Source: an uncultured Reyranella sp.
GTDB taxonomy: Bacteria > Pseudomonadota > Alphaproteobacteria > Reyranellales > Reyranellaceae
Length of the DNA stretch: 64,000 nt
Direction of reading: 5' to 3'
Assembly (NCBI RefSeq): GCF_945957355.1
Contig: NZ_CAMFKM010000016.1
Coordinates: forward strand, 1-64,000
The notes below the pieces were generated by a model, which made no database searches, had not been told where the DNA came from, and worked only from the letters and a program-made list of their open reading frames with translations. The position numbers were made by a program, and so were the translations under genes. Below are positions 15,101 to 24,068 of the stretch, piece by piece; within the stretch, counting starts at the first letter, position 1, and each line of letters opens with the position of its first letter.

Positions 15101-17194
15101 TCAGACGCTAGAGAACTTCTTGCCTTCCTGCACCAGCTTCTTGAGCAGCGGTGCCGGCTCCCAGAACGGGTCGCCGGACGCGTCGCGGTACTTCAGCAGC
15201 GCGTCGTGGATCGTCTTGAGGCCGACCACATTGTCGGCCCACCACATCGGGCCGCCGCGATAGACCGGCCAGCCGTAGCCGTTGACCCAGATCACGTCGA
15301 TGTCGAGCGAGCGCTGGGCCATGCCTTCCTCGAGGATCTTGGCGCCCTCGTTCACCATCGGGTAGAGCGCGCGCTCCAGGATCTCCTGGTCGGAGATGGC
15401 GCGGCGCGTGATGCCTAGCTTCTTCGAGGTCTCCTCGATGATCTTCTCGACCTCGGGGTCGGGGATCGGCGTGCGGTCGGGCAGGTTGTACTTGTAGTAA
15501 CCCGCGCCGGTCTTCTGGCCGAAGCGGCCCAGCTCGCAGATCGCGTCGGCGACGTAGCCGGTGTAGCGAACGTTGCGCTTTTCCTTCTCCTTCTTGCCCT
15601 GGCGGATGCGCCAGCCCACGTCGTTGCCGGCGAGGTCGCTCATCGCGAAGGGGCCCATCGGGAAGCCGTAGTCGTAGATCACCTTGTCGATCTGCTGGGG
15701 AAGGGCGCCTTCCTCCATCATGTAGGCCGACTGCACGCCCCTCATGCGCAACATGCGGTTGCCGACGAAGCCCTCGCAGACGCCCACGAGGACCGGGATC
15801 TTGCCGATCTTCTTGGAGAACGACATGACCGTGGCGATGACGTCCTTCTCGGTCGCCTTGCCGCGCACGTTCTCCAGCAGCTTCATGACGTTGGCCGGAG
15901 AGAAGAAGTGCATGCCGATCACGTCGCCGGGCCGCTTGGTGTAGGAGGCGATCTGGTTGACGTCGAGGCCGGAGGTGTTGGTGGCCAGGATGGCGCCGGG
16001 CTTCGCGACCTCGTCGAGCTTCTTGAAGACGGTTTCCTTGACTTCCATCGTCTCGAACACCGCCTCGATGATGACGTCGGCGTCCTTGAGATCGTCGTAG
16101 TTCAGCGTCGGCTTGATCAGCGCCATGCGCTTCTCGACGTCCTCGGCCTTCAGGCCGCCGCGCTTGGCCGTGTTCTCGTAGTTGGTGCGGATGGTCTTGA
16201 GGCCGCGATCCAGCGCTTCCTGGCTGGTCTCCAGCAGGGTGACCGGGACACCGGCATTGGCGAAGTTCATGGCGATGCCGCCGCCCATCGTGCCGGCACC
16301 GATGATGCCGCCGGTCTTGATCTCGCGCTGCGGCGTGTCAGCCGGCACGTCCTTGACCTTGGCCGCCTCGCGCTCGGCGAAGAAGTAGTAGCGCTGCGCG
16401 GCCGACTCGCTGGAGGTGAGCAGCTCGGTGAACAGCTCGCGCTCGCGCTTCATGCCCTCGTCGAACGGCAGCTCGGCGGCGGCCTGAACGCACTTGATGA
16501 TGTTCCATGGCGCCTTGAAGCCGCGCGCCTTGCGGGCAATCGCCTTCTCGGTTTCGGCGAACAACTCCGGCGACTCGAGCGTCACGGTGAGGTCGCGGAC
16601 GCGGCGCAGCGGCGCCTTCTGGGCCACCAGCATCTGGGCGTGGGCGATGGCGCCCTTCAGCAGGTCGCCCTCGACGATGGCGTCGACGATGCCCTTGCTC
16701 TTGGCCTCGGCGGCCGGGATGTGACGGCCCGAGAGAATGGCGTCGAGCGCGTACTTGGCGCCCGTCAGGCGGGGCAGACGCTGTGTGCCGCCGGCACCCG
16801 GCAGCAGGCCGAGATGCACCTCGGGCAGTCCCATGCGCGTCGTCGGCAGAGAGACACGGTAGTGCGCGCCGAGCGCCGTCTCGAGGCCGCCGCCCAGCGG
16901 CGTGCCGTGGAGCGCGGCCACGATCAGCTTGGGCGAATTCTCCATGGTGGCGATGACGTCGTTCAGGTTCGGGCCCGACGGCGGCTTGCCGAATTCGCGG
17001 ATGTCGGCGCCTGCGATGAAGGTGCGGCCGCCGCCGATCAGCACGATGGCATCGATGTTCGAATCGCGGCCGAACGCCTCGACGCCGTCCTTGATGCCGG
17101 CGCGCACCGCCGCGGCCAGCGCATTCACTGGCGGATTGTTGATGGTGAGAATTCCGATGCGCCCCTCTGTGGAGCGAATGACTGCGTCGGACAT
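15101..17194 (-). CDS. multifunctional enoyl-CoA hydratase / 3-hydroxyacyl-CoA dehydrogenase (FadB/FadJ type)
   Basis: 697 residues. The N-terminal crotonase domain has the oxyanion-hole segments HGTPLGGGLETALGAHYR and MGLPEVHLGLLPGAGGTQRL (about residues 95-145), with the catalytic Glu positions in LETAL and LPEVH. The NAD-binding domain begins near residue 295 (GIIGAGTMGGGIAMNFANAG). The dehydrogenase catalytic His is in VIGMHFFSPANVMKLLE, followed by two C-terminal HAD domains (GFVGNRMLRMRG and GYGWPVYRGGPMWWAD). Length and order match the FadJ/peroxisomal bifunctional type. It hydrates enoyl-CoA and oxidises 3-hydroxyacyl-CoA, feeding the downstream thiolase. A 17-base palindrome lies 22 bases upstream of its start. 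Confidence 0.95.
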   Translation of the reverse strand: MSDAVIRSTEGRIGILTINNPPVNALAAAVRAGIKDGVEAFGRDSNIDAIVLIGGGRTFIAGADIREFGKPPSGPNLNDVIATMENSPKLIVAALHGTPLGGGLETALGAHYRVSLPTTRMGLPEVHLGLLPGAGGTQRLPRLTGAKYALDAILSGRHIPAAEAKSKGIVDAIVEGDLLKGAIAHAQMLVAQKAPLRRVRDLTVTLESPELFAETEKAIARKARGFKAPWNIIKCVQAAAELPFDEGMKRERELFTELLTSSESAAQRYYFFAEREAAKVKDVPADTPQREIKTGGIIGAGTMGGGIAMNFANAGVPVTLLETSQEALDRGLKTIRTNYENTAKRGGLKAEDVEKRMALIKPTLNYDDLKDADVIIEAVFETMEVKETVFKKLDEVAKPGAILATNTSGLDVNQIASYTKRPGDVIGMHFFSPANVMKLLENVRGKATEKDVIATVMSFSKKIGKIPVLVGVCEGFVGNRMLRMRGVQSAYMMEEGALPQQIDKVIYDYGFPMGPFAMSDLAGNDVGWRIRQGKKEKEKRNVRYTGYVADAICELGRFGQKTGAGYYKYNLPDRTPIPDPEVEKIIEETSKKLGITRRAISDQEILERALYPMVNEGAKILEEGMAQRSLDIDVIWVNGYGWPVYRGGPMWWADNVVGLKTIHDALLKYRDASGDPFWEPAPLLKKLVQEGKKFSSV

Positions 17195-17215
17195 GGACGT
17201 TCTTCCCTGAGTGAA

Positions 17216-17232
17216 ACCCGTAACGGACGGGT
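17216..17232. promoter_or_regulatory. possible operator palindrome upstream of beta-oxidation operon
   Basis: The inverted repeat ACCCGT-AACGG-ACGGGT lies 22-38 bases before the start of the FadB/FadJ-type gene, in a 172-base gap shared with a divergent Bug receptor gene. Position and perfect 6-base arms fit a repressor site for the beta-oxidation unit. The cognate regulator is not in this window. Confidence 0.4.
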
Positions 17233-17366
17233 GGTCTTAGCAAGCTCTGGCTGCCCCGCCCAGCGGCCTTGCGTTTCGCCGTGCGGAGATAGGTGCAGTT
17301 ACACAGCCTAGCTCCTGACAAAGTCAGCCGCTATGCATCGCCCCCTAAAAACGAAACTGGGAGGCT

Positions 17367-18380
17367 ATGAAAAAAATGACCAATGCAACGACCACCCGTC
17401 GCGGCCTGCTGCGGGCCGGTGCAGGTGCGGGCCTGATCGTCGCCGCGCCGTCGATCGTGCGTGCGCAGGGGGCCGCCTGGCCGAACAAGCCGATCACCAT
17501 CGTCGTCAATTTCCCGGCCGGCGGTCTCACCGACGGCATCGCCCGCGCCTTCGGCCAGTCTGTCAGCCAGGCAACGGGTCAGCAGGTGATCGTCGACAAC
17601 AAGCCCGGCGCCAGCGGCAACATCGGGGCCGCCCAGGTCGCGCGCGCCCCGGCCGACGGCTATACGTTCCTGCACTCGGTCTCGAGCACGCTCATTCAGA
17701 ACCGGGTGATGTTCAAGACGCTGGGCTTCGACCCCGACAAGGACTTCACCGTCGTCTCGGGCACCTCGTCGGGCGTGCTGCCGGTGGTCGTGCACAAGTC
17801 GCTGCCGGCCGAGGTCAAGGACCTCAAGTCGTTCATCGAATACGCCAAGAAGAACAAGGTGAACTTCGGATCGTGGGCGCTGGGCTCCTCGGCGCACGTC
17901 TTCGCGGAGACGCTGAAAGACAAGTACGGACTCGATATCGAGATCGTGACGTACAAGGGAGAGGCGCCGATGTGGCAGGACATGGGCGCGGGCCAGCTTC
18001 AGGCCGCGATGGGCAGCCCGCAGGCGATGAACGCCCTGATCGTGAAGGGCGACGTGCGTGGCATCGTCGCGCCGTCGAAGGTTCGGGCGCGCGTGTTTCC
18101 CAACGTGCCGACCTCGCAGGAGCAGGGGTTCGACAATGACGCCTTGACCGTATCGGGCTGGCTGGCGCTCGCCGCACCGGCTGCCACGCCGAAGGATATC
18201 GTCAAGCGGATGTCCGATCTCTGGGTGGCGGCCGCGGACTCCGAGCCCGGCAGGAAGATGATGGACAGCTTCGCCCTCGTGGAGAAGCCTATGCCCCACG
18301 AGGAAGTCATGATCGACTATGAGCGCCTGAAGAAGACGCTCATTCCGCGCATCGTCGCGCTCGGCATCCAGCCGGTCTGA
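17367..18380 (+). CDS. tripartite tricarboxylate transporter-type substrate-binding protein (Bug/TctC family)
   Basis: 337 residues. The N-terminus carries a twin-arginine-like signal (TTRRGLLRAGAGAGLIVAAP, ending at VRAQ), so the protein is probably exported folded. The Bug fold follows: WPNKPITIVVNFPAGGLTDG, then QQVIVDNKPGASGNIG and the typical ADGYTFLHSVSS. GGGAGG precedes the ATG. No TctA/TctB membrane genes are nearby, so this is an orphan receptor. Bug proteins bind carboxylates or amides. It ends three bases before a convergent amidase gene, and an amide or carboxylate ligand is conceivable. Confidence 0.9.
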   Translation: MKKMTNATTTRRGLLRAGAGAGLIVAAPSIVRAQGAAWPNKPITIVVNFPAGGLTDGIARAFGQSVSQATGQQVIVDNKPGASGNIGAAQVARAPADGYTFLHSVSSTLIQNRVMFKTLGFDPDKDFTVVSGTSSGVLPVVVHKSLPAEVKDLKSFIEYAKKNKVNFGSWALGSSAHVFAETLKDKYGLDIEIVTYKGEAPMWQDMGAGQLQAAMGSPQAMNALIVKGDVRGIVAPSKVRARVFPNVPTSQEQGFDNDALTVSGWLALAAPAATPKDIVKRMSDLWVAAADSEPGRKMMDSFALVEKPMPHEEVMIDYERLKKTLIPRIVALGIQPV

Positions 18381-18383
18381 CGA

Positions 18384-19769
18384 TCAGGCCGAGACCCGCT
18401 TCAGGGTCTCGTCGAACCAGCGCGCGAGGCCGGTCATGCGGGCGTCCTCGTGCTTCTGGCCCATCAGCTGCAGGCCGACCGGCAGGCCGCCGACGCTCAT
18501 CAGCGGAACCGTGACCACGGGCGCGAACAGCATCGAACTCGGCGCATTGAACACGAAGTCGCCGGTCGGACGCGGCGCCAGGGGCTGGCCCGGCACGTCG
18601 CCCGACCAGAGCGGCGCGGGTCCGGGACAGGCGAGCGTGATCACCGCATCGGCGAGCGGGGCCATGGTCGCATGCAGGCGCTGGGCATTCTCGCGTGCCA
18701 GCAGCGCCATCCGGTAGTCGTCCAGCGTCATCGCCTCGGCCCTGGCGAGCGCCGCCTTCGTGCGTTCGCTGACGCCGGTGGGATTGTTGTCGACGATGCC
18801 GCGCTGACCCCAGCGGTTCTCCCAGCCCGTCACGCCGCCGCAGATGGCGCGGCCGTTGGCGATCGACTTCTCGAGCGCCTCGACCCAGGGATGATCCTTG
18901 CGGAAGATCAGTTCGACGCCGGCATCGCGGAGCTGTTTCAGCACGCCGTCGAAGGCGGCCTTGGTCGCGTCGTCGACCTCCACCCAGCCCTCGGTCTCCA
19001 GCACGACGAGGCGGTTGGGCTTCACGGCGGCGGGCAGGGTGGAGGGGCCCATCAGGCCGACCTCGCCGCGGTCGCCGCCGGCGCGTCGCGCGATCTCGAT
19101 CGCGACCTGCCACGTGTCCTGCAGCGAGTTGGCGTGCGGCCCGTGCGTGCTCTGGCTGGTCGCCTGGCGTTCGCCGCGATTGATGCCGCCCTGCGTCGGC
19201 TTCAGCGCGAAGTTCCCGCAATAGGCGGCGGGCCTGATGATCGAGCCGCCAACCTGGGTGCCGATGGCGGCCGGCACCATGTTCGCACCCACGGCAGCTG
19301 CCGAGCCCGAGGAGGAGCCGCCCGGCGTACGCGTCGCGTCGAACGGGTTGGTCGTGGCGCCGGGATGCGCGCCGCCCAGTTCGGCCGTCACCGTCTTGGC
19401 GAGGACGATCGCACCGGCTTGGCGCAGCGCCCAGACGGCGGCATTGTCGCGCTTGGGGAAGTTGCCCTTGAAAGCCTCGCAGCCCATCTGCGTCGGCATG
19501 TCCTTGGTTTCCAGCAGGTCCTTGATGGCGATCGGCAGGCCGTCGATGGAGGAAAGCGGCTTGCCTTCTTTCCAGCGCGCGGTACTGGCATCGGCCGCTT
19601 CACGCGCGCCTGCTTCGTTGATCGCGGTAAAAGCCTTCACCACCGGCTCGCGTGCCGCCACGGTCTCCAGGCAGCGTTCGAGATAGGCACGTGGCGTGTC
19701 GCTGCCGTCGGCGAAGCGCTTCGCTGCATCGTGGAAGGTAAGCGGCTTGAAATCACTGTACGCGGTCAT
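18384..19769 (-). CDS. amidase (amidase-signature family)
   Basis: 461 residues from ATG 19769 (MTAYSDFKPLTFHDAAKRFA). The Ser-cisSer-Lys triad regions are visible. The catalytic Lys is in LPIAIKDLLETKDMPTQMG, the glycine/serine-rich signature in PGGSSSGSAAAVGANMV (cis-Ser), and the nucleophile in IGTQVGGSIIRPAAYCG. It hydrolyses a carboxamide to an acid and ammonia. The enolase-superfamily gene 41 bases upstream on the same strand is probably co-transcribed, which suggests a small catabolic unit. Open reading frame continues upstream in frame, but that part lies inside the enolase-superfamily gene. Confidence 0.92.
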   Translation of the reverse strand: MTAYSDFKPLTFHDAAKRFADGSDTPRAYLERCLETVAAREPVVKAFTAINEAGAREAADASTARWKEGKPLSSIDGLPIAIKDLLETKDMPTQMGCEAFKGNFPKRDNAAVWALRQAGAIVLAKTVTAELGGAHPGATTNPFDATRTPGGSSSGSAAAVGANMVPAAIGTQVGGSIIRPAAYCGNFALKPTQGGINRGERQATSQSTHGPHANSLQDTWQVAIEIARRAGGDRGEVGLMGPSTLPAAVKPNRLVVLETEGWVEVDDATKAAFDGVLKQLRDAGVELIFRKDHPWVEALEKSIANGRAICGGVTGWENRWGQRGIVDNNPTGVSERTKAALARAEAMTLDDYRMALLARENAQRLHATMAPLADAVITLACPGPAPLWSGDVPGQPLAPRPTGDFVFNAPSSMLFAPVVTVPLMSVGGLPVGLQLMGQKHEDARMTGLARWFDETLKRVSA

Positions 19770-19810
19770 CGTCGATCGGTCCCCTGTTGAGGACCCGACC
19801 CTATCACGCG

Positions 19811-20899
19811 TCAGCGCACCCGATAGCGCTCGATCGCGTCGGGATCGAAGGTGAAGCCGAGGCCGGGGCGATCGGGCACCGCGATGCATCCATCCTCGAC
19901 CCCAACCGACTCGCGATAGAGCTTGGAGGTCCAGGGCATGTATTCCAGCCAGGTCGTGTTGGCGAAGGCGCCGAGGATGCCGATGCTCTGCTGCGTGAAG
20001 AGATGGTTGGAGATGGCGATATCGTGTGCCGCCGCGAGATGCGCCACCTTCACGAACTCGCTGACGCCGCCGACGCGGCCCAGATCGGCCATCCAGATGT
20101 CGGCAGCATCGTGCGCCAGCATCTCCCGGAAGCCGTAACGCGTCGCTTCGGTCTCGCCGCTGGCGATGGGCGTATCGAGCGCCGCCGCAACCTTCGCTGA
20201 ACCGCGATGATCGTAGGGCGCTACCGGCTCCTCGAACCAGGTGAGGTCGAATTCCTCCAGTTTGCGGCCAAGCCGGATCGCGTGGTCGGCGGTGAAGCCG
20301 CGGCTGGCATCGCACATCAGCGCGACCTTCGGCCCAATCGCCTTGCGCACGGAGGCGACCCGTTCGACGTCTTCCTCGAGGTGCTTCTTGCCGACGCGCA
20401 TTTTCACTCCGCGAAAGCCTTCGGCCACGTAACCGGCGGCTTCCTTCGCCAGCTCGTCCGGCGTCGCCGACAGCCACAGGCCGGCGCTGGAATAGACGGG
20501 AATGCGATCGTGCGCGGCGCCCAGCATATGGGTGACCGACTGGCCCAGCGCCTTTCCCTTGGCGTCCCACAAAGCGGTGTCGACGCCGGCAAGGCCGAAG
20601 ATCGTCACACCCTTGTGGCCGAGGAAGTAGAGTTCTCGCCACATCCGTTCCCAGAAGCGCTCGGCGTAGCGGATGTCTTCGCCCAGCAAGGCGGGTTTCA
20701 GGCTGTCGACCATCGCGCGCAGCACCTCGATGCGCCGTCCACCCAGGGTGAACAGGAAGCTCTCACCGGTGACGCCGATGTCGGTGTCGACGAATATCAG
20801 AACGGCGCCGATACGGTCGTTGCTGACACCGCTCGAATTGCGCGTCGGGCGGTCGAGCGGCACCTCGACAAGGGTCGTCCTGAGATCTGTGACGCGCAT
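19811..20899 (-). CDS. enolase-superfamily enzyme (mandelate racemase / muconate lactonizing group)
   Basis: 362 residues with a capping domain and a barrel. The second-strand Lys region is KMR (Lys166-Met-Arg168) rather than K-x-K. Metal ligands are Asp197 (LMCDASRGF), Glu223/224 (WFEEPV) and Glu249 (ASGETEATR). A candidate catalytic His is His299 (AISNHLF). This pattern fits the mandelate racemase subgroup, which abstracts a proton alpha to a carboxylate to dehydrate a sugar acid or racemise a hydroxyacid. The substrate is not assignable. It lies upstream of the amidase on the same strand and is divergent from the fasciclin gene. Confidence 0.9.
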   Translation of the reverse strand: MRVTDLRTTLVEVPLDRPTRNSSGVSNDRIGAVLIFVDTDIGVTGESFLFTLGGRRIEVLRAMVDSLKPALLGEDIRYAERFWERMWRELYFLGHKGVTIFGLAGVDTALWDAKGKALGQSVTHMLGAAHDRIPVYSSAGLWLSATPDELAKEAAGYVAEGFRGVKMRVGKKHLEEDVERVASVRKAIGPKVALMCDASRGFTADHAIRLGRKLEEFDLTWFEEPVAPYDHRGSAKVAAALDTPIASGETEATRYGFREMLAHDAADIWMADLGRVGGVSEFVKVAHLAAAHDIAISNHLFTQQSIGILGAFANTTWLEYMPWTSKLYRESVGVEDGCIAVPDRPGLGFTFDPDAIERYRVR

Positions 20900-21003
20900 G
20901 CCCGTTCTGCTCCCTTTGGATCACCGGGTTCCACACCGCCCCGTCACGAAACTGTGTCAGCGCCGCGATGAACCGGCTTTGGAAGCCCGGCGTAGCACAG
21001 GGT

Positions 21004-21032
21004 GAAGAGGCTGTAACACCTACGGCCTCTTC
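21004..21032. other. dyad (8-base stem) upstream of fasciclin gene
   Basis: GAAGAGGC and GCCTCTTC flank a 13-base spacer in the divergent gap between the enolase-superfamily gene and the fasciclin gene, ending 66 bases before the fasciclin start. It may be a hairpin in a leader or a protein-binding site. Nothing else recognisable was seen in this 199-base gap. Confidence 0.35.
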
Positions 21033-21098
21033 GGACTGGTGACGAGCGCGCCGTCTTCGGTCTGAAACGGCGAGTCAATCCTCAACTGGAGAGAACAC

Positions 21099-21674
21099 AT
21101 GCTCAAGCGTCACACGCTGATCGCGGCTGCGTCCCTGTGCCTGCTGGCCGTCACGCCGGCCATCGGCCAGACCGCCGCCTCGACCCCGGTCAATCCCATG
21201 GTCGGCGGCGCGCCGATGTATGCCGACAAGACGATCGTCGCCAACGCGGCGAACTCCAAGGACCACAAGACGCTCGTCGCCGCCGTCCAGGCCGCCGGTC
21301 TGGTCGAGACACTGCAGGGGCCGGGCCCGTTTACTGTCTTCGCGCCAACCGATGCTGCCTTCGCGAAGTTGCCGGCGGGCACGGTCGAGATGCTGGTGAA
21401 GCCCGAGAACAAGGCCAAGCTCACCAAGATACTGACTTGCCATGTCGTGGCCGCAAACGCGCTGTCGCCGGCGATCGCCAAGATGATCGCGGACGACAAG
21501 GGCACGCACCCGGTCAAGACGGTGGGCGGCTGTGTCCTTCAGGCGAAGATGATGGGCGACAAGATCACGCTGACCGACGAGAACGGCAACGTCGCCACGG
21601 TGACGATCGCCGACGTGAGGCAGTCCAACGGCGTGATCCACGTCATCGACACGGTTCTCCTGCCCAAGGGCTGA
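21099..21674 (+). CDS. secreted fasciclin (FAS1) domain protein
   Basis: 191 residues. A signal peptide (MLKRHTLIAAASLCLLAVTP, cleavage near IGQ) is followed by one FAS1 domain from about residue 50. Its H1 motif is FTVFAPTDAAFAKLPAGTVE, the middle is LTCHVVAANALS, and the H2 end is SNGVIHVIDTVLLPKG. Single-domain bacterial FAS1 proteins of this size are exported adhesion or matrix proteins of loosely known role. A consensus GGAGAG ribosome site precedes the ATG, and a strong terminator follows, so it is probably monocistronic. Confidence 0.92.
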   Translation: MLKRHTLIAAASLCLLAVTPAIGQTAASTPVNPMVGGAPMYADKTIVANAANSKDHKTLVAAVQAAGLVETLQGPGPFTVFAPTDAAFAKLPAGTVEMLVKPENKAKLTKILTCHVVAANALSPAIAKMIADDKGTHPVKTVGGCVLQAKMMGDKITLTDENGNVATVTIADVRQSNGVIHVIDTVLLPKG

Positions 21675-21694
21675 GTTCCGTTGCTTCGGTGAGG

Positions 21695-21724
21695 GCGGCG
21701 GGGGCCTTTTCCCCGCCGCTTTCA
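21695..21724 (+). terminator. rho-independent terminator of fasciclin gene
   Basis: A 9-base GC stem (GCGGCGGGG / CCCCGCCGC) with a 7-base loop is followed by TTTCATT, starting 21 bases after the fasciclin stop codon. Confidence 0.8.
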
Positions 21725-21800
21725 TTTGCGCTAGGGTATCCCGCATCCATTGGCCGGCACGGTCGTTGTCCGGCTCATCAGGTGTTTGCAGGGGCTGTCC

Positions 21801-22367
21801 ATGACCACCAGGCGACCGCGCATCCAGGGCTTCGCGATCATCTCCAGCGAAGGCATGATCGCGGCATCGGACGGGTCCTTCCCTGAGAACCTGAAGATCC
21901 CCGCCGACCAGAAGTTCTATCAGGACGCAGTCGACCGGGCGGCTGCAGTGGCGAACGGCCGACACTCCGCCGAGGGGGGCCCCAAGGAAGCCGCCCGTCG
22001 GCGCATCGTGCTCACCCGCCGGGTCGAGCGCGTGGTGCCCGACCCGGACAATGCCAATGCCATCCTCTGGAATCCGGCGTCGGCGCCGTTCGAGGAGGCC
22101 TGGATGAGGCTCAACGTCGACGATGGAACGCTCGCCGTGGTCGGCGGCACGGACGTGTTCGGCCTCTTCCTCAACATCGGCTACGACGTCTTCTTCCTGA
22201 CGCGCACCGACGCCAGCGTGCCGCGGGGCCGGCCGGTCTTTCCGGGTGTCGGGCGGAGTGCGACACCGGAGGAGGTCTTCGCCCGGCATGGCATGGTCCT
22301 GCGCGCGACCCGCCTGCTCGACCCTGCGAGCAACACGCGGCTCGAGGAGTGGGTGCCGAAGAGCTAG
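21801..22367 (+). CDS. dihydrofolate reductase-fold protein (DHFR / RibD C-terminal type)
   Basis: 188 residues from ATG 21801, preceded by AGGGG (21790-21794). An in-frame start at 21750 is possible but leads into no conserved sequence. The N-terminus (IQGFAIISSEGMIAASDG) and the late segment VVGGTDVFGLFLNIGYDVFF followed by LTRTDA match the NADPH-binding and final strands of the dihydrofolate reductase-like fold. Sequence is too divergent to say whether it is a folate enzyme or one of the many RibD-C-like reductases. It overlaps the convergent MBL hydrolase gene by four bases. Confidence 0.7.
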   Translation: MTTRRPRIQGFAIISSEGMIAASDGSFPENLKIPADQKFYQDAVDRAAAVANGRHSAEGGPKEAARRRIVLTRRVERVVPDPDNANAILWNPASAPFEEAWMRLNVDDGTLAVVGGTDVFGLFLNIGYDVFFLTRTDASVPRGRPVFPGVGRSATPEEVFARHGMVLRATRLLDPASNTRLEEWVPKS

Positions 22368-23101
22368 AACTCCACCATCAGCCCGTCATGCGCCGCTTCG
22401 AGTGCGATCTCCGCCGTACGGCCGAGCAGTTCGGCGCTCATGTGGGTGACGATGGTCCGCTTTGCGCCAATGCTCGGCAGGTGCTCGACGAGCGTGCTGT
22501 AGTCGATGTGATACTTCATCACCTTGTCGAAGAAGTACGCCTCGCAGATGAACAGGTCGGCGTCGCGGGCCGCAGGGATCAGCTCCTCCACCCATTCGGT
22601 GTCGCCCGAATAGGTCAGCACCTTGCCTTCGGTTTCGATTCGGAGAGCGTAGGAGGGCGCGCCGCTATAGTGCTTCATCAGGTAGGGCGTGACGGCAAGG
22701 CCGTTCATCTCGACCCGCTCGTGCAGCTCGAGCTCACGGATCTCCAGCGCGAATTTGCGCTGGACCTGGGTGGAGCCCGCGAACATCGCTTCCATGACGG
22801 TCATCAGCCGGTCGTGGAAGCCGGGAGGGCCGGCCAGTAGGAGAGGGGCCGTGCGCCGGCTGACCAGCTGCGCGTCGAGCAGGAAGAAGGGCAGGCCGGC
22901 GAAATGATCGCCATGCAGGTGGCTCACCAGGACCGTCGAGACCGCGTTGGGCTCGACCTCCCACTTGCGGATGGCGACCATGGACGACGCGCCGCAATCC
23001 ACCAGCAGGTTGCCGTGGGCCGCGCGCTCGACGTGGAAACAGGTATTGAACCGTCCGCCGCTGCCGAAGGCATCGCCGGATCCGAGGAACTGCAGACGCA
23101 T
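22364..23101 (-). CDS. metallo-beta-lactamase fold hydrolase (RNase Z-like)
   Basis: 245 residues. The metal-site motif is SHLHGDHFAGLPFFLLD (H-x-H-x-D-H, about residues 60-76), preceded by the start MRLQFLGSGDAFGSGGRFNT that is typical of tRNase Z-like and phosphodiesterase-like MBL proteins. Further ligands are in LTYSGDTEW and VTHMSAELLG. It lacks the long exosite arm of true tRNase Z, so a phosphodiesterase or other hydrolase role is more likely. It follows the TauD-family gene on the same strand after three bases and is probably co-transcribed. Confidence 0.88.
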   Translation of the reverse strand: MRLQFLGSGDAFGSGGRFNTCFHVERAAHGNLLVDCGASSMVAIRKWEVEPNAVSTVLVSHLHGDHFAGLPFFLLDAQLVSRRTAPLLLAGPPGFHDRLMTVMEAMFAGSTQVQRKFALEIRELELHERVEMNGLAVTPYLMKHYSGAPSYALRIETEGKVLTYSGDTEWVEELIPAARDADLFICEAYFFDKVMKYHIDYSTLVEHLPSIGAKRTIVTHMSAELLGRTAEIALEAAHDGLMVEF

Positions 23102-23104
23102 CTT

Positions 23105-23995
23105 CTAGGGTGCCTGTTCCAGGCTGGAGACGATGTTGGTGAGCGTCGTCCGGCGCATGTCTCGCACCTCGCTCGAGTTGAAGCGGCGGGCGCGGTGCAT
23201 GGTGGCGCGGTTGTCCCACATCACCAGGTCGTGCGGCCGCCAGACATGGGCATAGACGAATTGGCGCTGCGTCGCGTGCTCGGTCAGGTCTCGCAGGAAC
23301 GCACGGGCCTCGGGCACCGGCCAGCCCTCGATGCCGCCGGCGTGGCTGGCGAGGTAGAGCGACAGGCGGCCCGATCCCGGATGGCGGCGTACGAGACGCT
23401 GGCGCACCGGCGCCCACTTCGCGCGCTCGGCCTCGGTGAAATCCTCGAAGCCCAGCATGCCGCGCGAGTAGATCTGGCTGTGCAGGCAGATCAGGTCGTG
23501 GACCTCGCGCTTGGTCGCCTCGTCGAGCGCATCATAGGCCGCGCGCATGTCGGCGAACTCGGTATTGCCCCCGGCCGACGGGATCGTGCGCGCCGACAGG
23601 AGCGAATAGAGGGCCGGCACTTCCTTGAACGAACTGTCGGAATGCCAGAGCTGGTTGCCGAGGCCGAATAGGCGGCGGCGATCGTCGCGTGCCAGCACGT
23701 TGCCGTTGCGGTCGAGATTGGAGATGTCGTTCAGGTCCATGCTCATGCGCCGTTCCTCGGGCGGCATGATGTCGCCGGTCGCCTGTTCGAGGGGGCCGAG
23801 CTGGCGGCTGAAGGCGAGCTGGCTCTCGTCGTCGAGTCTTTGGTCGCGGAATACCAGAACGCCGTACTGGTTCATCCCCTCGTGGATGAAGGCGACCTCC
23901 TCGTCGCTGAGGCGCCGCGTGAGGTCGATGCCTGACACCTCGCCTGCGAAGAACGGGCGGTTCTGCGGATCGATGGGGCGAATGGCTTTGCTCAT
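23105..23995 (-). CDS. TauD/TfdA family Fe(II)/2-oxoglutarate dioxygenase
   Basis: 296 residues, normal for the family. The N-terminus reads FFAGEVSGIDLTRRLSDEEV, the typical 'v.Gvdl...ls' start. Metal ligands are His118-x-Asp120 in LWHSDSSFKEVP and a distal His in NRATMHRARRF. The Arg of MRRTTL should bind 2-oxoglutarate. Substrates in the family include taurine, 2,4-D and alkyl sulfates. None is indicated by neighbours. It is the first gene of a two-gene unit with the MBL hydrolase and is divergent from the chromate transporter. Confidence 0.92.
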   Translation of the reverse strand: MSKAIRPIDPQNRPFFAGEVSGIDLTRRLSDEEVAFIHEGMNQYGVLVFRDQRLDDESQLAFSRQLGPLEQATGDIMPPEERRMSMDLNDISNLDRNGNVLARDDRRRLFGLGNQLWHSDSSFKEVPALYSLLSARTIPSAGGNTEFADMRAAYDALDEATKREVHDLICLHSQIYSRGMLGFEDFTEAERAKWAPVRQRLVRRHPGSGRLSLYLASHAGGIEGWPVPEARAFLRDLTEHATQRQFVYAHVWRPHDLVMWDNRATMHRARRFNSSEVRDMRRTTLTNIVSSLEQAP

Positions 23996-24068
23996 GGTGG
24001 AAGGAGGCTAGCGCGGCCGCGAACGGTGCGCGAGGCGCGCGGACCGGATTTTGCTAGTCTGGCTCGCA

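Noticed and set aside
15908..17311. Plus-strand open frame (467 codons) opposite the multifunctional beta-oxidation gene
   Set aside because: No motif, biased composition, fully antisense to a gene with complete domain structure.
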